Made by a program: the position numbers and the translations under genes
The notes under the pieces: model-generated
Seen by the model: the letters and a program-made list of their open reading frames with translations, nothing else
The model's database searches: none
What the model was told of the DNA's origin: nothing
Shown: positions 35,518-43,400 of the stretch, piece after piece
How the letters are laid out: each line of letters starts with the position of its first letter
Position numbering within the stretch: the first letter of the stretch is position 1
Source of the DNA: Candidatus Poribacteria bacterium
GTDB taxonomy: Bacteria > Poribacteria > WGA-4E > WGA-3G
DNA: 64,000 bases
NCBI GenBank assembly: GCA_009841255.1
Contig: VXMD01000026.1
Coordinates: 27,777-91,776, forward strand
Direction of reading: 5' to 3'

Positions 35518-35625
35518 TTTTTTATTTTTCCTTGCGGTTCGGTCAGGTGGGTTAGGTATTTAGCGCGCCTTCCCGTAGAACTGAAAAAACACCCAAGCAA
35601 AACCCTCTACTTCGTTACGAACTAC
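35518..35625 (-). repeat. Family 1 leader repeat spanning stop of transporter to ATG of nasA
   Basis: On the minus strand the TAG of the 5' GTAG motif is the stop codon of the nitrate transporter (35622-35624), and the 3' end CCGCAAGG plus 12 nt leads straight to the nasA ATG. The repeat fills the whole intergenic gap. Confidence 0.85.
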
Positions 35626-36974
35626 GCGCTTTGTATGACATCGGCTTTAAGGCGTTGTCTCTCCGAAATTGCGGCATCAAAGGCTTTCTTCTCTGCGTCT
35701 TGGACTGCGGGTGAGAATCTCACCAGGACTGTGGCAAATGCGGCGACTGCGACCATTATGCCGAGATATAATAGACCTTGCTGCATCGTGATGCTCTCAG
35801 ACCGAAACAGGAAACCCGCGGCGACTGCACCGGCGTTTCCGCCCGCACCCACGATACCAGCAACGGCGCCTAACGCCTTTCGATTGATGAAGGGTACAAT
35901 CCCAAACGTTGCGCCTTCGGACATTTGCACAAAGAGACTGAAGATAATCATCGTTCCGACTGCAAGCACGAGGACTGCCATCTGCGAAAACAACATCAAC
36001 ATGACCCCTTCGCCTAACAGGACAACGAAGAGGAACATAACGCGTCCCCGAAGTCCCATCTTTTTCGCAAAGAAGTCGGAGAAAAATCCACCGACTGTCC
36101 GTGCAAAAATGTTCATCAGACCGAACAACCCTGCAATGAGTCCGGCGGTTTTGACATCCAGTTGGAATCGATCGTGATAATAGAGCGCAGCGACATTGTT
36201 AATGGTAAGTTCTACCCCGAAACAGGCGGCATAAATGACGAAGAGTGCCCAGACGCGATAGTCTTTAATCGCTAACATGAAGGATTCCATGCCTTTGCCT
36301 TTCGCCGGTTCGAGATCGCCTCGGTCACGTAGCACCTTATAGTTGCCATCAGGTGCATCTTGGGTAAGGCAGTAATACGCGAAACCGGTGATAAACAGGG
36401 CAATCCCCGGAATAATCATCGCCAACCGCCATCCGAGGAATTTGTCCACACCGAAACTGAGAACAGTGGTAAAGATGAGAGGCATCACCATCTGCGTGAC
36501 ACCGCCGCCGAGGTTCCCCCAGCCTGCTGTCGTGGCGTTCGCTGTACCGACACAATTCGGGGCGAACATTGTCGATGTATGATACTGTGTGATGACGAAC
36601 GCGGCACCGATTGCACCGATTGCCAATCGGAATAGCAGAAAGGTCTCGTAATTCTGGGCGAGACCGATACCCATGACCGGCAGTGAACCCAGGATTAGCA
36701 GCCATGTGTATGCCTTTCGAGAGCCGATCCGGTCGCACAGCGGTCCGATTAAGATTCGCACGATAACTGTGATTGCGACGGAGGCGATAATCGTGTTACC
36801 GATTTGTGTTTTTGTTAGCATCAGATCTTCGCGCACGATTGCCATTAGGGGAGCAATGCCGAACCACCCGAAAAATGCGAGAAAGAACGCAAACCATGTG
36901 GTATGAAAGGTACGCATCTGAACGGTTTTTAAACTGAAAAGATTTATTTGTGTCGCTTTATTTTTTATCTCCAT
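35622..36974 (-). CDS. NarK/NrtP-type nitrate/nitrite MFS transporter
   Basis: A 450-residue major facilitator protein with 12 membrane segments. The nitrate signature GWGNLGGGVTQMVMP-like region (TAGWGNLGGGVTQ, about 155-170) and the second one near 330-345 (GAVAGIVGAGGNAGAVAAG) are the two nitrate-porter motifs, and the N terminus has TWFAFFLAFFGWFGIAPL. It imports nitrate and possibly exports nitrite. The start at 36974 is directly behind a family 1 repeat (AAGG, 11-nt spacer); an internal ATG at about residue 20 has no ribosome binding site. The stop codon TAG belongs to the next repeat. Confidence 0.92.
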   Translation of the reverse strand: MEIKNKATQINLFSLKTVQMRTFHTTWFAFFLAFFGWFGIAPLMAIVREDLMLTKTQIGNTIIASVAITVIVRILIGPLCDRIGSRKAYTWLLILGSLPVMGIGLAQNYETFLLFRLAIGAIGAAFVITQYHTSTMFAPNCVGTANATTAGWGNLGGGVTQMVMPLIFTTVLSFGVDKFLGWRLAMIIPGIALFITGFAYYCLTQDAPDGNYKVLRDRGDLEPAKGKGMESFMLAIKDYRVWALFVIYAACFGVELTINNVAALYYHDRFQLDVKTAGLIAGLFGLMNIFARTVGGFFSDFFAKKMGLRGRVMFLFVVLLGEGVMLMLFSQMAVLVLAVGTMIIFSLFVQMSEGATFGIVPFINRKALGAVAGIVGAGGNAGAVAAGFLFRSESITMQQGLLYLGIMVAVAAFATVLVRFSPAVQDAEKKAFDAAISERQRLKADVIQSA

Positions 36975-37112
36975 TTTTTAAGTTTCCTTGCGGTTCGATC
37001 AGGTGAGATGGAGGGTTCACGTCTTTTCTCGTGGATCCGCCCTCCACTTCGTTACAGGCTACGCGGTGTGTACGCTACTAATTTTAATTTTTCCTTGCGG
37101 TTTGGTCAGATA
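36975..37112 (-). repeat. Family 1 leader repeat before the transporter, plus an orphan 3' end
   Basis: The complete copy runs from GTAGCCTGTAACGAAG (about 37062) to the ATG at 36974 and contains GGAGGG...CCCTCC and CACG/CGTG stems. A second 3' end (GACCAAACCGCAAGG) lies upstream at 37087-37112 without a start codon behind it. Confidence 0.8.
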
Positions 37113-37128
37113 GATGATGAGACCATCA

Positions 37129-38727
37129 TTACAAAGATCTGCGTGATAGATAAGGAACGAGTCCCTCAAGTACTTGCGGGAGTTCATCGCAAGGTACGTT
37201 CTCCAATAACTTTGGCGCGATTTTCGGATTTGCCCCGGCATCTCCCTTGAGGAATACGTCCACTGCCTCGGTAACAACACCGTTAATTTTGGTCTTTTTG
37301 CCGAGAAGTCCAATGTCTGCGGCGGCATGGTTGCCACATCCGTTTGGGCATCCAGACCAGTGTATCGTAAGCGGTTTAGTATTGCCGAGTTTTGCTTCCA
37401 AATGTCGGATCGCTTCCATGGCGCGTTCTTTGGTCTCAATGAGTGAGAAGTGGCAGTAGTCGATGCCCGTGCAACTCACCATGCCGCGCATGACTTCCGA
37501 AGGATCATAGCGGAGTTCCTGTAGGAGCGGTTCTGCGGTTAAGTCGCCGATTTTTGCGTTTGGCACGTTGGTGATAATTAGATTCTGTCCTTGTGTGAGC
37601 CGGATGTCGCCGTTGCCGTATTCGTCTGCGATCCGTGCGACCTCGAAGAGTTGTGTTGTTGTAATCCGTCCGACCGGGACGACAAGCCCGACGTAGTTGA
37701 GGTCCGGCTGTTTCTGTGAGAAGATACCCGTGTGGTCGGTCTTGTTCTTGCCACGTGCTTCTTTCCCCGCAGTCAGAAGCGGCTGCTTTCTGTGCCGACG
37801 CCTTTCTAATTCTTCTCGGAATTTTTCTACCCCCCACTCTGCAACCAGAAAAGCAAGGCGAGATTTATTGCGAGCTGTCCGAGGTCCGTGATCCCGAAAA
37901 ATTAACGTAATATCCGCACACAAAACTGAGGCCTCTTTAGGCGTAATAAATACATCAAGCGGTTGCGCGGGCGTGTAGCCACCGGAACCCATCTTTCCGC
38001 CGACGGCGACATTAAAGCCGTTTGTCTCTTGACCGTCAATTTCTTTGACGGCTGGTGTGAGAGCGATGTCCTGTGAGGCGGTATGCGTGCAATTATCCAA
38101 GCATCCTGTAATACCGACATTGAACTTGCGGGGAATATCGGTGAATTCCTTATTCCCGACAAAGAGTTTCGTGAATTCCTGGGCGGCATGCGAAGCGTCA
38201 AAGAGCTCATTGGGTGTCAATCCGGCAACGGGACACCCGATCACACCCCGGATGTTGTCGAAACCTGTTTGGAGTGAACCTAATCCGACCTCTTCGAGTC
38301 GGTTCCAGATGTGTTGGACATGCTCAATCGCGAAACCTCGCAGTTGGATCTGCTGACGCGTCGTGAGATCAACGAATCCTGGTCCGTGTGCGTCGCTGAT
38401 TTCAGCAATGGCGCGGAACTGCTCGGAATTGCTAAAACCACTTGACATACGGAGCCGCATCATGAAGGCACCGGGGGTTTGCTTTCGGAAAAAAACACCG
38501 ACCCACTTAAGTCGGTCCCGTTCGCTCGGAGGGATGGATTCCCAACCGTCTCGGATATAGTTTGGAATGTCATTAATGACTTCCAGTCCATTTTTCTCTT
38601 GCTTCAAGGCTTCCGCTGCATTTATCTTGGACTTTGCTTTTTTTGAAGCCCTTGTGCTTTTCAGACTCGGTGCTGAACGCACACCTCGTCTTGTCGGCGT
38701 TGTTTTCTTTTTTGATGGGTTCACCAT
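37129..38727 (-). CDS. nirA: Ferredoxin-dependent nitrite (or sulfite) reductase
   Basis: A 532-residue siroheme/4Fe-4S reductase with two ferredoxin-like half domains (FFRKQTPGAFMMRLRM at about 75, RITTTQLFEVARIADEYGNG at about 345) and the cluster ligands CTGIDYC and GCPNGCG in the second half. Context (nitrate transporter and nitrate reductase downstream, ANTAR regulator upstream) makes nitrite the likely substrate. The first 45 residues are a lysine/serine/arginine-rich tail of unknown role. The frame is open to 38772, but those codons translate repeat sequence; the ATG at 38727 lies 11 nt after the AAGG of a family 1 repeat. Confidence 0.92.
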   Translation of the reverse strand: MVNPSKKKTTPTRRGVRSAPSLKSTRASKKAKSKINAAEALKQEKNGLEVINDIPNYIRDGWESIPPSERDRLKWVGVFFRKQTPGAFMMRLRMSSGFSNSEQFRAIAEISDAHGPGFVDLTTRQQIQLRGFAIEHVQHIWNRLEEVGLGSLQTGFDNIRGVIGCPVAGLTPNELFDASHAAQEFTKLFVGNKEFTDIPRKFNVGITGCLDNCTHTASQDIALTPAVKEIDGQETNGFNVAVGGKMGSGGYTPAQPLDVFITPKEASVLCADITLIFRDHGPRTARNKSRLAFLVAEWGVEKFREELERRRHRKQPLLTAGKEARGKNKTDHTGIFSQKQPDLNYVGLVVPVGRITTTQLFEVARIADEYGNGDIRLTQGQNLIITNVPNAKIGDLTAEPLLQELRYDPSEVMRGMVSCTGIDYCHFSLIETKERAMEAIRHLEAKLGNTKPLTIHWSGCPNGCGNHAAADIGLLGKKTKINGVVTEAVDVFLKGDAGANPKIAPKLLENVPCDELPQVLEGLVPYLSRRSL

Positions 38728-38940
38728 TTTTAAATTTTCCTTGCGGTTCGGTGAGGGGCGTTGAATAACCAACGTCCTCTCCGTAGGTCCGCCTGCGTGT
38801 TTTTGCGAATCAGAATCAACGGTATGAAGCCCGTGTGGGCTTCAAATCAACGGTATTCATGCCGTGTGGCATGAACCGGGGTATGAAGGTCTCCGTGTGG
38901 CATTCCCCGGGGTATTTCTACGTATTGTTGCAGGCTGCGG
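38728..38940 (-). repeat. Family 1 leader repeat before nirA, interrupted by a hairpin array
   Basis: The 3' part ends ACCGAACCGCAAGG, 11 nt from the nirA ATG, and has a CGTTG/CAACG hairpin. The 5' module (GCAGCCTGCAACAATACG) is split by the array at 38817-38925. Confidence 0.75.
38817..38925. repeat. Tandem hairpin array with GTGT loops
   Basis: Units of about 35 nt headed by CGGTAT or GGTAT. GAAGCCC-GTGT-GGGCTTC (38826-38843) and TTCATGCC-GTGT-GGCATGAA (38856-38875) have perfect stems; a third unit keeps only CC-GTGT-GG (about 38893-38900). Confidence 0.75.
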
Positions 38941-38998
38941 TTTTGGTTGAATTGGAAACCGGCTCGTGCGGTAACAATAAAAAAGGCATCCATTAACC

Positions 38999-39078
38999 GT
39001 AGGGGCGAGGTCACCTCGTCCCTAAGACTGAATGGACACCTGTGTCCAGACCCAAATTATGCCCTCACGGCACAATTT
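38999..39078 (-). promoter_or_regulatory. Candidate ANTAR-responsive leader of the nitrate operon
   Basis: On the minus strand, in transcript order: a 10-bp hairpin (39054-39078, loop GTGAG); a 5-bp hairpin TGGAC-ACAGGT-GTCCA (39033-39048) whose hexaloop has A at position 1 and G at position 4 as in known ANTAR targets; and a strong GC hairpin (39003-39021) of the GTAGG palindrome type. A T6 run follows at 38979-38984. The first loop does not fit the ANTAR rule, so this is tentative. Confidence 0.4.
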
Positions 39079-39214
39079 GTCTTTGATTGACATTTCACCT
39101 TTGGTTAGGTTTTATCGTTATGTATCACAGTAGTGCGGAACACATCTGTTGTATTCTGGGAAGATAGAGATTCCCGATATGTGCGTTTCGTTCACCCTTG
39201 AACATGCACTACTT

Positions 39215-39859
39215 TTATAATTTATTTGTGAGTACTTCCGCGACGGACAGTACGTCTTGTGAGATTTCTGCGAGCCGTTTTCTGCGATTCATCGCCATCT
39301 TCCGCAAAATTTGATATGCCTGTGCTTCGTTACAGCCGCGTTGCTGTGCGACGAGTTCCTTAGCACGTTCAATAATTTTGCGTTCGGCAAGGCTTGTTTT
39401 CGTTTTCTCAAGTTCTTGTTGCAATGCCCGGAATTCATAGAATCGAGCGACAGCGGCTTCAATAATGGTTTTAACTCGGGCACCCGTAAGTTTCCCAACG
39501 GCATACGCGGAGACACCGGCACGTGTCGCTGCCTGAATTGTTTCCGAACGTTCATCCCGTGAGAACATGACTGTCGGACACGGATAACTCTCATGGAGAG
39601 ATGAAACCCAACTGAGAATTGTCTCTCCTGGGAAGTCAACGCCGATCAATATGATGTCTGGCTTTATCTGTGCGACCTGTTCAGCCAAATTTTCCTGTAA
39701 GCGTACCGGGATGGCGACTTTGTAACGGCTTGCTTCCAGTATCTGGATTAGCGAATTTGCACGCTCTGGATTGTTGTCGATGATTAAAATTCGCCCCTTT
39801 GTAGGGGACGGGTAACCCGTCCCGGACGGGGACCCTGGCGTTGAGGTGACTGTTTCCAT
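39215..39859 (-). CDS. Response-regulator-like protein with ANTAR RNA-binding domain (NasT-like)
   Basis: A 214-residue protein. Residues 22-145 form a pseudo-receiver (GRILIIDNNPERANSLIQIL, PDIILIGVDFPG, VMFSRDE); residues 150-205 form an ANTAR three-helix domain (ERKIIERAKELVAQQRGCNE, AQAYQILRKMAMNRRKRLAE). NasT-type ANTAR proteins bind paired leader hairpins and prevent transcription termination of nitrate assimilation genes. Position directly upstream of nirA fits that role. The N-terminal tail of about 20 residues (STPGSPSGTGYPSPTKG) is encoded by a palindromic repeat inserted in frame. No partner nitrate-sensing NasS gene is in the window. Confidence 0.85.
   Translation of the reverse strand: METVTSTPGSPSGTGYPSPTKGRILIIDNNPERANSLIQILEASRYKVAIPVRLQENLAEQVAQIKPDIILIGVDFPGETILSWVSSLHESYPCPTVMFSRDERSETIQAATRAGVSAYAVGKLTGARVKTIIEAAVARFYEFRALQQELEKTKTSLAERKIIERAKELVAQQRGCNEAQAYQILRKMAMNRRKRLAEISQDVLSVAEVLTNKL
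39801..39823. repeat. GTAGG-headed palindrome inside the ANTAR coding sequence
   Basis: GTAGGGGACGGGT and ACCCGTCCC form a near-perfect 9-bp stem (39805-39813 with 39815-39823). It encodes part of the N-terminal tail of the ANTAR protein. Confidence 0.75.
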
Positions 39860-40154
39860 TCTCCACCTTTTTCCAAGTTAATGCCACATAGATGTGCTGA
39901 AACAACGAGGTATGTCGACCTCCACTACAACATTAGCAAAAACCTTGCCAAAAGTGAGAATTCCTGATTTCCTTAGGATTCATAAGGTTTCTACAAAATA
40001 GAGATCTCACGAAAAGTCCGTGGGATGTGAATTTTTGCCTGTTTTTTTAGCAAAATGCCAGCATTTTTTCCTGTTTTTTGGGCAATATCGAAAAAGAAGA
40101 TTGGAAGGTTGGAAGAAGGGAAGATTGGAAGAGATATGACAATGACAACACCGT
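39860..40154. other. Intergenic stretch with an imperfect GGAAGATTGGAAGA tandem
   Basis: No gene is seen. A short imperfect tandem of GGAAGGTTGGAAGAAGGGAAG type lies at about 40102-40134; no clear promoter of consensus quality was found. Confidence 0.4.
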
Positions 40155-40823
40155 TCATGCGCTCACATGTCGCACGGCGTAAATACCAACTTGAAAAGTG
40201 TTTCCGTCCAATGTGATAGCGGAGGAGGTCTTATGATAGACAAAGCCGTTGTCGGTAAGCAGTTGAAAGAAACCGGTCGCGTTACTACGATTCGGTTCGG
40301 AAAAGAGGGCGACACCATTGTGGGCAAGGGACTCTTGAAGTAGACGTATGATCGGGGTCCAATGGAATTCTTCATAAATGACATCGGCGGCGAGGATATA
40401 TGGAAATTTGCGGTTAAAGCAGGGCGTGTTCCAATCCATCTGGACGAAATCGGCACGTTGGTTCACACCGTTCTGCTCGGCGTTGTGGTGTGCGAAGCGG
40501 AGTGCTTCCTGTTCTGCATCCGTGAAAACCACGCGGGCACCCATCTGACAGGCGACAATTCCTGACAGTCCAAACCCACATCCGATTTCTAAGATATGTG
40601 CGTTTTTTAGGCGTGCCCCGATTTTTTCTATATGATGAGCGAGACCAATCGAAGACTCCCAAAGATAGGTCCAGTAGGGGAGATAGAGTTTGCCTTGGTC
40701 GTCCTCTCGACTGAGTCGTTCGAGAAACCAATCGGGTTCTTCTATCAGTGTGAGTTGGACCCGACCGGTTTTCAGCTTGATGATGGTACTTGTGAGCGGA
40801 TAGTCTCGCAATTCGGTGTTCAT
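40155..40823 (-). CDS. Class I SAM-dependent methyltransferase (protein-lysine/ETF-type methyltransferase-like)
   Basis: A 222-residue methyltransferase with AdoMet-binding motif ILEIGCGFGLSGIVAC (about 75-90), acidic motif II VVFTDAEQEAL and post-motif ADVIYEEFHWTPIIRLL. The W-E-S-S-I-G-L segment before motif I and the overall shape resemble METTL/ETFBKMT-type protein lysine methyltransferases (methyltransferase 16 family). The frame extends upstream to a TTG at 40853; I start at the ATG at 40823, though no strong ribosome binding site is present. The substrate protein is unknown. Confidence 0.8.
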   Translation of the reverse strand: MNTELRDYPLTSTIIKLKTGRVQLTLIEEPDWFLERLSREDDQGKLYLPYWTYLWESSIGLAHHIEKIGARLKNAHILEIGCGFGLSGIVACQMGARVVFTDAEQEALRFAHHNAEQNGVNQRADFVQMDWNTPCFNRKFPYILAADVIYEEFHWTPIIRLLQESLAHNGVALFSEPNRSNATGFFQLLTDNGFVYHKTSSAITLDGNTFQVGIYAVRHVSA

Positions 40824-40880
40824 TGTCTTTATGATGCCTAAAAACGATTGCAATACAGAGGACTCTGTTAGATTAATAGT

Positions 40881-41924
40881 TCAGTGGGCATTGCTACTAA
40901 AGAGTTTAGCGATTTCGTCGGTCTCGAAAATAGGTAGAGGTTGTTGTGTACCGGTGGCATCTTCCAACCACAATCCGTGTTCAGGTGGTAAAAACTGTCC
41001 AATAATATCGGCGTTGATACCAGCCATACCGAGTGCCTGACAGATTGTTTCGCCTTTTTCGGGTTCCGATGCGATTAACAGGGCACCCGATGAAATGATA
41101 CCGAGTGGATTGAGACCGAACATATCACATAACGTTCGTGTTATGTTTCCATATAGGACGGGTGAGTCTAAAAGTTTATCCGAATAGACGGTCACCCCTA
41201 ACTCGGCGGCGGTTGCCAACTCATGGACGGCGGTTGTGATACCGCCCTCTGTGACATCGTGCATCGCGTGTACGCCGCCTGTGCCGATTGCGATTTGGGC
41301 ATCCTTTAGCACAGAAATTCCAGGATCCGTGAGATAGTTCTTCGCCTGTTCCATGAATTGGGTGTCGTATTTTTCACGCAACTGCTCTTCACGCTCGCGC
41401 GCGATGATGGCTGTGGCTTCAATGCCGAGTCCCTTTGTGAGAATTAGGACATCCCCTACGCGGGCATCCGCTGAGGTGAACACGGCATTTTTGTGGGTAA
41501 CCCCCATCATTTGTCCAATGACGACGGGTTGTGTTACGGCTGGTGTAACTTCGGTATGTCCACCGCAAAGCGCGATATCAAATGCCGCACACGCCTGCGT
41601 GATTTGCGCCATGATGTCGCGAACCATTGTGGGGGTCGTCGCATCTTCGGGTAATAGTAGGGTTACCAACAACCATCTCGGCACCGCCCCCATCGCGGCG
41701 ATGTCATTGCTGTTGACACATACCACGTACCACCCAATATCTTCAGTTGCAAAGGTAATTGGGTCACTGGTTGCGACGAGATAGGTATCCCCTAACTCGA
41801 TAACTGCGGCATCTTCACCGAGTTGTGGACCGACAATCACGTTTGTATTTCTATCGTGTGTGGGGAGAAGTTCTTTTAAAAAATCGTATTTCAGTTTTCC
41901 AACGGGCAGATGCATGGCTTCCAT
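40881..41924 (-). CDS. AIR synthase-related protein (PurM/HypE/ThiL superfamily)
   Basis: A 347-residue protein with the PurM-like two-domain fold: GPQLGEDAAVIELGDTYLVATS near 32-52 with ATP/Mg-binding aspartates, DIAAMGAVPRWLLVTLLLP near 85, CGGHTEVTPAV near 120, and C-terminal GVHAMHDVTEGGI and ISSGALLIAS. It is closest in pattern to HypE-like and stand-alone AIR-synthase-related proteins, but the C-terminal PRIC-type cysteine tail of true HypE is missing, so the role in hydrogenase maturation is not supported. No hydrogenase genes are nearby. It is preceded by a terminator, so it is transcribed apart from the sigma factor. Confidence 0.85.
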   Translation of the reverse strand: MEAMHLPVGKLKYDFLKELLPTHDRNTNVIVGPQLGEDAAVIELGDTYLVATSDPITFATEDIGWYVVCVNSNDIAAMGAVPRWLLVTLLLPEDATTPTMVRDIMAQITQACAAFDIALCGGHTEVTPAVTQPVVIGQMMGVTHKNAVFTSADARVGDVLILTKGLGIEATAIIAREREEQLREKYDTQFMEQAKNYLTDPGISVLKDAQIAIGTGGVHAMHDVTEGGITTAVHELATAAELGVTVYSDKLLDSPVLYGNITRTLCDMFGLNPLGIISSGALLIASEPEKGETICQALGMAGINADIIGQFLPPEHGLWLEDATGTQQPLPIFETDEIAKLFSSNAH

Positions 41925-41951
41925 TTTTTTCTATTGCGTTTAGATATTAAT

Positions 41952-41999
41952 AAAAAAGACGATTGTATACCAGCCTCACTGCTGGGACTAACAATCGCC
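41952..41999 (-). terminator. Rho-independent terminator of the STAS-sigma operon
   Basis: On the minus strand GGCGATTGT (41999-41991) pairs with ACAATCGTC (one G:U), enclosing a CCAGC/GCTGG stem, followed by TTTTTT. Confidence 0.8.
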
Positions 42000-42047
42000 T
42001 TTACGTTTGAAGTGTGATTATTTCCAAAACAGGGTCTCCCAAAATGG

Positions 42048-42698
42048 TTAATCTGCCAAACCGAGTTTTCGCGCCGCTTCTGTCAATTTCAGGGTTACTT
42101 GCGACACCAACTGACTGACACGGGATTCAGAAAGGTTCAACACCTCGGCGATCTCAGAATTCCGTTGATCCTCCCGAATACAGTCGAAAATTTCGCGTTC
42201 GCGGGGCGTTAGCACTTTCAGGAGTGTCGGCAACGCCGATGCAAAACTGAGGTCTCGGACAAGTTCGTCCTCAAATTCGGCATGCGGGTCCTGGACTTCC
42301 CACACCCAACCGATGTTTTGATTGACTTCAGTCGCTGTATTCTTGAACAAATGCCACTGGCTATCAAAGTTAAGACGTTCACGAGTGTTGTGGGTGAGCT
42401 CCTTCTTCTTTCGGTCCATTAAAGAGCCACAGATCCGGGGACGGATGAAACTCCCGAACCCCGCACCACTTTTATGCGATGGATTGAACTGAGGCCCCTT
42501 TTCAATGAGCGTGAGAGCGGCAACTTGGAATAGGTCTTCATGGAGATCGGGACGGCGCGGTGCCGCATGCGCTATACATACCGCACAGTGATTCAAATCT
42601 GGCAACAACGATTTCACGGTTTTATTATCTGGTTGAAAAGTGCCGTGATGTTTATACGATGGACATTTTACATTTCCCAATTGACATCTTAAAGTCAT
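42048..42698 (-). CDS. Sigma-70 family RNA polymerase sigma factor with N-terminal Cys/His motifs
   Basis: A 216-residue protein. Region 2 is DLHEDLFQVAALTLIEKG to FGSFIRPRICGSLMDRKKKE (about 51-100); region 4 is LTPREREIFDCIREDQRNSE with SESRVSQLVSQVTLKL as the DNA-binding helix near 185-205. Region 3 is reduced. The N terminus is unusual: C5, C12, H18, H19, then H37, C38, C41 and H44 form a possible zinc or redox site built into the sigma factor. GGAGG lies 8 nt before the ATG at 42698. It is co-transcribed with the STAS protein upstream and ends at a strong terminator. No anti-sigma kinase gene is adjacent. Confidence 0.82.
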   Translation of the reverse strand: MTLRCQLGNVKCPSYKHHGTFQPDNKTVKSLLPDLNHCAVCIAHAAPRRPDLHEDLFQVAALTLIEKGPQFNPSHKSGAGFGSFIRPRICGSLMDRKKKELTHNTRERLNFDSQWHLFKNTATEVNQNIGWVWEVQDPHAEFEDELVRDLSFASALPTLLKVLTPREREIFDCIREDQRNSEIAEVLNLSESRVSQLVSQVTLKLTEAARKLGLAD

Positions 42699-42739
42699 CT
42701 GTTCGTCCTCCACTTTCGGGGAGATCCAGATGTCACACA

Positions 42740-43093
42740 TCAATCCCACGCATGGGTGGATAGGAATGCAACAGCGGCATCCTCATCCTCAAAATGCTCG
42801 AAAAGATTGATCAGTCGACTCTGGACAACCAGACTTCTGATATTTTTCCCAACGTTGATGATACCGATGCGCCCTTTTTTCTCCCTCGCCTTAATATACG
42901 CACAAACTAAGGCACCGATACCGGTACTATCTATTTGGCTAACATGATCGAAGTTAATGAGAAGGCATGACGCATCAGAAACCTCCAGTTGCGAAACGAG
43001 TCTCTTTTGCAAGTCTGATGCCGCAGTTCCTATTATTTTCCCTTTGGGTTCCACGATGGGAACACCGCCTTTCATCTGCATTAGAGTTGTCAT
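42740..43093 (-). CDS. STAS-domain anti-sigma factor antagonist
   Basis: A 117-residue protein of SpoIIAA/RsbV type. The phosphorylatable serine lies in VSQIDSTGIGALVCAYIKAR near residue 56, and the usual C-terminal helix follows (LFEHFEDEDAAVAFL). In partner-switching systems the unphosphorylated STAS protein sequesters an anti-sigma kinase, and SpoIIE-type phosphatases reactivate it. The SpoIIE-type receptor at 4088-7789 could be such a phosphatase. AAGGAG lies 7 nt before the ATG. The sigma gene starts 42 bases downstream, so the two form one operon. Confidence 0.88.
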   Translation of the reverse strand: MTTLMQMKGGVPIVEPKGKIIGTAASDLQKRLVSQLEVSDASCLLINFDHVSQIDSTGIGALVCAYIKAREKKGRIGIINVGKNIRSLVVQSRLINLFEHFEDEDAAVAFLSTHAWD

Positions 43094-43400
43094 GTGCTTT
43101 CTCCTTTTCAGATGTCTTCTGCTAACTTCACGTTCTATATTATTCTTAACGGAAGGGGACCAGAGTTGTTTACACGAAACCGCGCGAATTTATGAACCCC
43201 CGCCATATTAATTATAGAAACGAAACTGAAAAAGTTTAGGGTAAATTTCACAATTTTTTAGAATTTGCGGAGAAAATCTGCTTTAGTGGCGTGAAAGAGA
43301 CAATTTTTTAGGGTATCAAGAGGGGATTCAGCGAAAAAAACAGGCATCTCCACAGTTTTTACTGTGATGATGTTTACCATGATTATGCCTTTATCCTGTT
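43094..43400. other. Intergenic stretch between STAS gene and membrane protein gene
   Basis: It contains the terminator at 43334-43396 and AT-rich sequence upstream of the STAS gene (GAATTT, ATTTTTTAG repeats). No promoter of clear consensus was identified. Confidence 0.4.
43334..43396 (-). terminator. Rho-independent terminator after the third DUF6785-type gene
   Basis: On the minus strand AGGCAT pairs with ATGCCT around an inner CACAG-TAAAAA-CTGTG hairpin (43351-43366), followed by GTTTTTTT. Confidence 0.7.

Noticed and set aside
35512..36177. A 221-codon plus-strand frame opposite the nitrate transporter
   Set aside because: It is antisense to a clear transporter gene, begins in repeat sequence and has no family-like content.
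38728..38772. Upstream start for nirA at 38772
   Set aside because: The extra codons translate the family 1 repeat, and the ATG at 38727 has the standard spacing seen at other copies.
40881..41924. Assignment of the AIR-synthase-like protein as HypE
   Set aside because: The C-terminal cysteine tail needed for cyanide-ligand synthesis is absent and no hydrogenase genes are nearby.
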